In this document: positions 6,459 through 6,621 of the stretch, piece by piece
Layout of the letters: each line of letters starts with the position of its first letter
How positions within the stretch are numbered: position 1 is the stretch's first letter
Origin: Desulfobacteraceae bacterium
GTDB lineage: Bacteria > Desulfobacterota > DSM-4660 > Desulfatiglandales > B25-G16
Assembly: GCA_030669265.1 (NCBI GenBank)
Contig: DAOVDY010000041.1
Location: forward strand, 1-6,621
Direction of reading: 5' to 3'
DNA length: 6,621 nt
Notes under the pieces: model-generated
What the model saw: only the letters and a program-made list of their open reading frames with translations
Told to the model about the DNA's origin: nothing
Database searches by the model: none
Program-made: the position numbers and the translations under genes

Positions 6459-6621
6459 TTAGGAATCCTCCTCTATTGGTATCCATATAAAAAAGGTGCT
6501 ACCTTTGCCGAGTTCGCTTTGCACCCTAATTGTTCCCCTGTGTCTCTGAACAATTCCGTATGAAACTGACAGACCAAGTCCGGTACCCTGTCCTACCTCC
6601 TTTGTAGTAAAAAATGGGTCA
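6459..6621 (-). CDS. Histidine kinase, C-terminal end of the ATP-binding domain (5' part outside window)
   Basis: Only the last 53 residues are visible. They run from an F box ([10 protein letters not shown]) through the G2 box GTGLGLS to the typical closing strands, [20 protein letters not shown], then EEDS and a TAA stop at 6461-6459. This is the end of a HATPase_c domain of the NtrB/PAS-kinase type. The sensor domains, the phospho-accepting histidine and any membrane segments lie beyond the window, so the signal cannot be inferred. RR1 follows four bases later, making a kinase-regulator pair in one transcript. Confidence 0.9.
   Translation of the reverse strand, partial: DPFFTTKEVGQGTGLGLSVSYGIVQRHRGTIRVQSELGKGSTFFIWIPIEEDS

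Overview
All genes in this window are on the minus strand, so transcription runs from high to low coordinates. The content points to a strictly anaerobic bacterium, most likely Desulfobacterota/deltaproteobacterial (a sulfate reducer or syntroph). The reasons are a selenocysteine formate dehydrogenase, electron-transfer subunits of the sulfhydrogenase/anaerobic sulfite reductase type, and a dense group of stand-alone receiver proteins. This placement is an inference from gene content; no rRNA or other marker gene is present.

Region 1 (6621 to 3834) is a signalling block. It holds the C-terminal end of a histidine kinase, three CheY-like receiver proteins in a row (RR1, RR2, RR3), and then, after a 125-nt AT-rich gap, a soluble protein with an N-terminal receiver fused to a histidine kinase core. 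Together these are four receiver domains and two kinases. None has a recognisable DNA-binding or sigma-54 activation domain, so the set looks like a multistep phosphorelay or protein-protein signalling system whose final output lies elsewhere. RR2 carries an about 85-residue C-terminal domain that I cannot assign.

Region 2 (3833 to 3611) is an intergenic stretch of about 220 nt. It contains a GC-rich nested palindrome (3676-3750) inside a looser CGCAGA/GCAGATAA repeat, and a possible 9-codon leader ORF ending on the next start codon.

Region 3 (3610 to 1) is a tightly coupled three-gene operon. Its order is a flavin/NAD(P)- and [2Fe-2S]-binding gamma subunit, a molybdopterin formate dehydrogenase catalytic subunit, and an iron-sulfur beta subunit cut by the window start. 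The catalytic gene is interrupted by an in-frame TGA at 2361-2363. The flanking residues (HCARL-U-HASTVAGL) and a hairpin at the E. coli fdhF SECIS position show that this is a selenocysteine codon, not a mutation. The predicted enzyme moves electrons between formate/CO2 and NAD(P)(H) or ferredoxin through the beta and gamma subunits. The signalling block next door may control or sense this metabolism, but only proximity supports that link.
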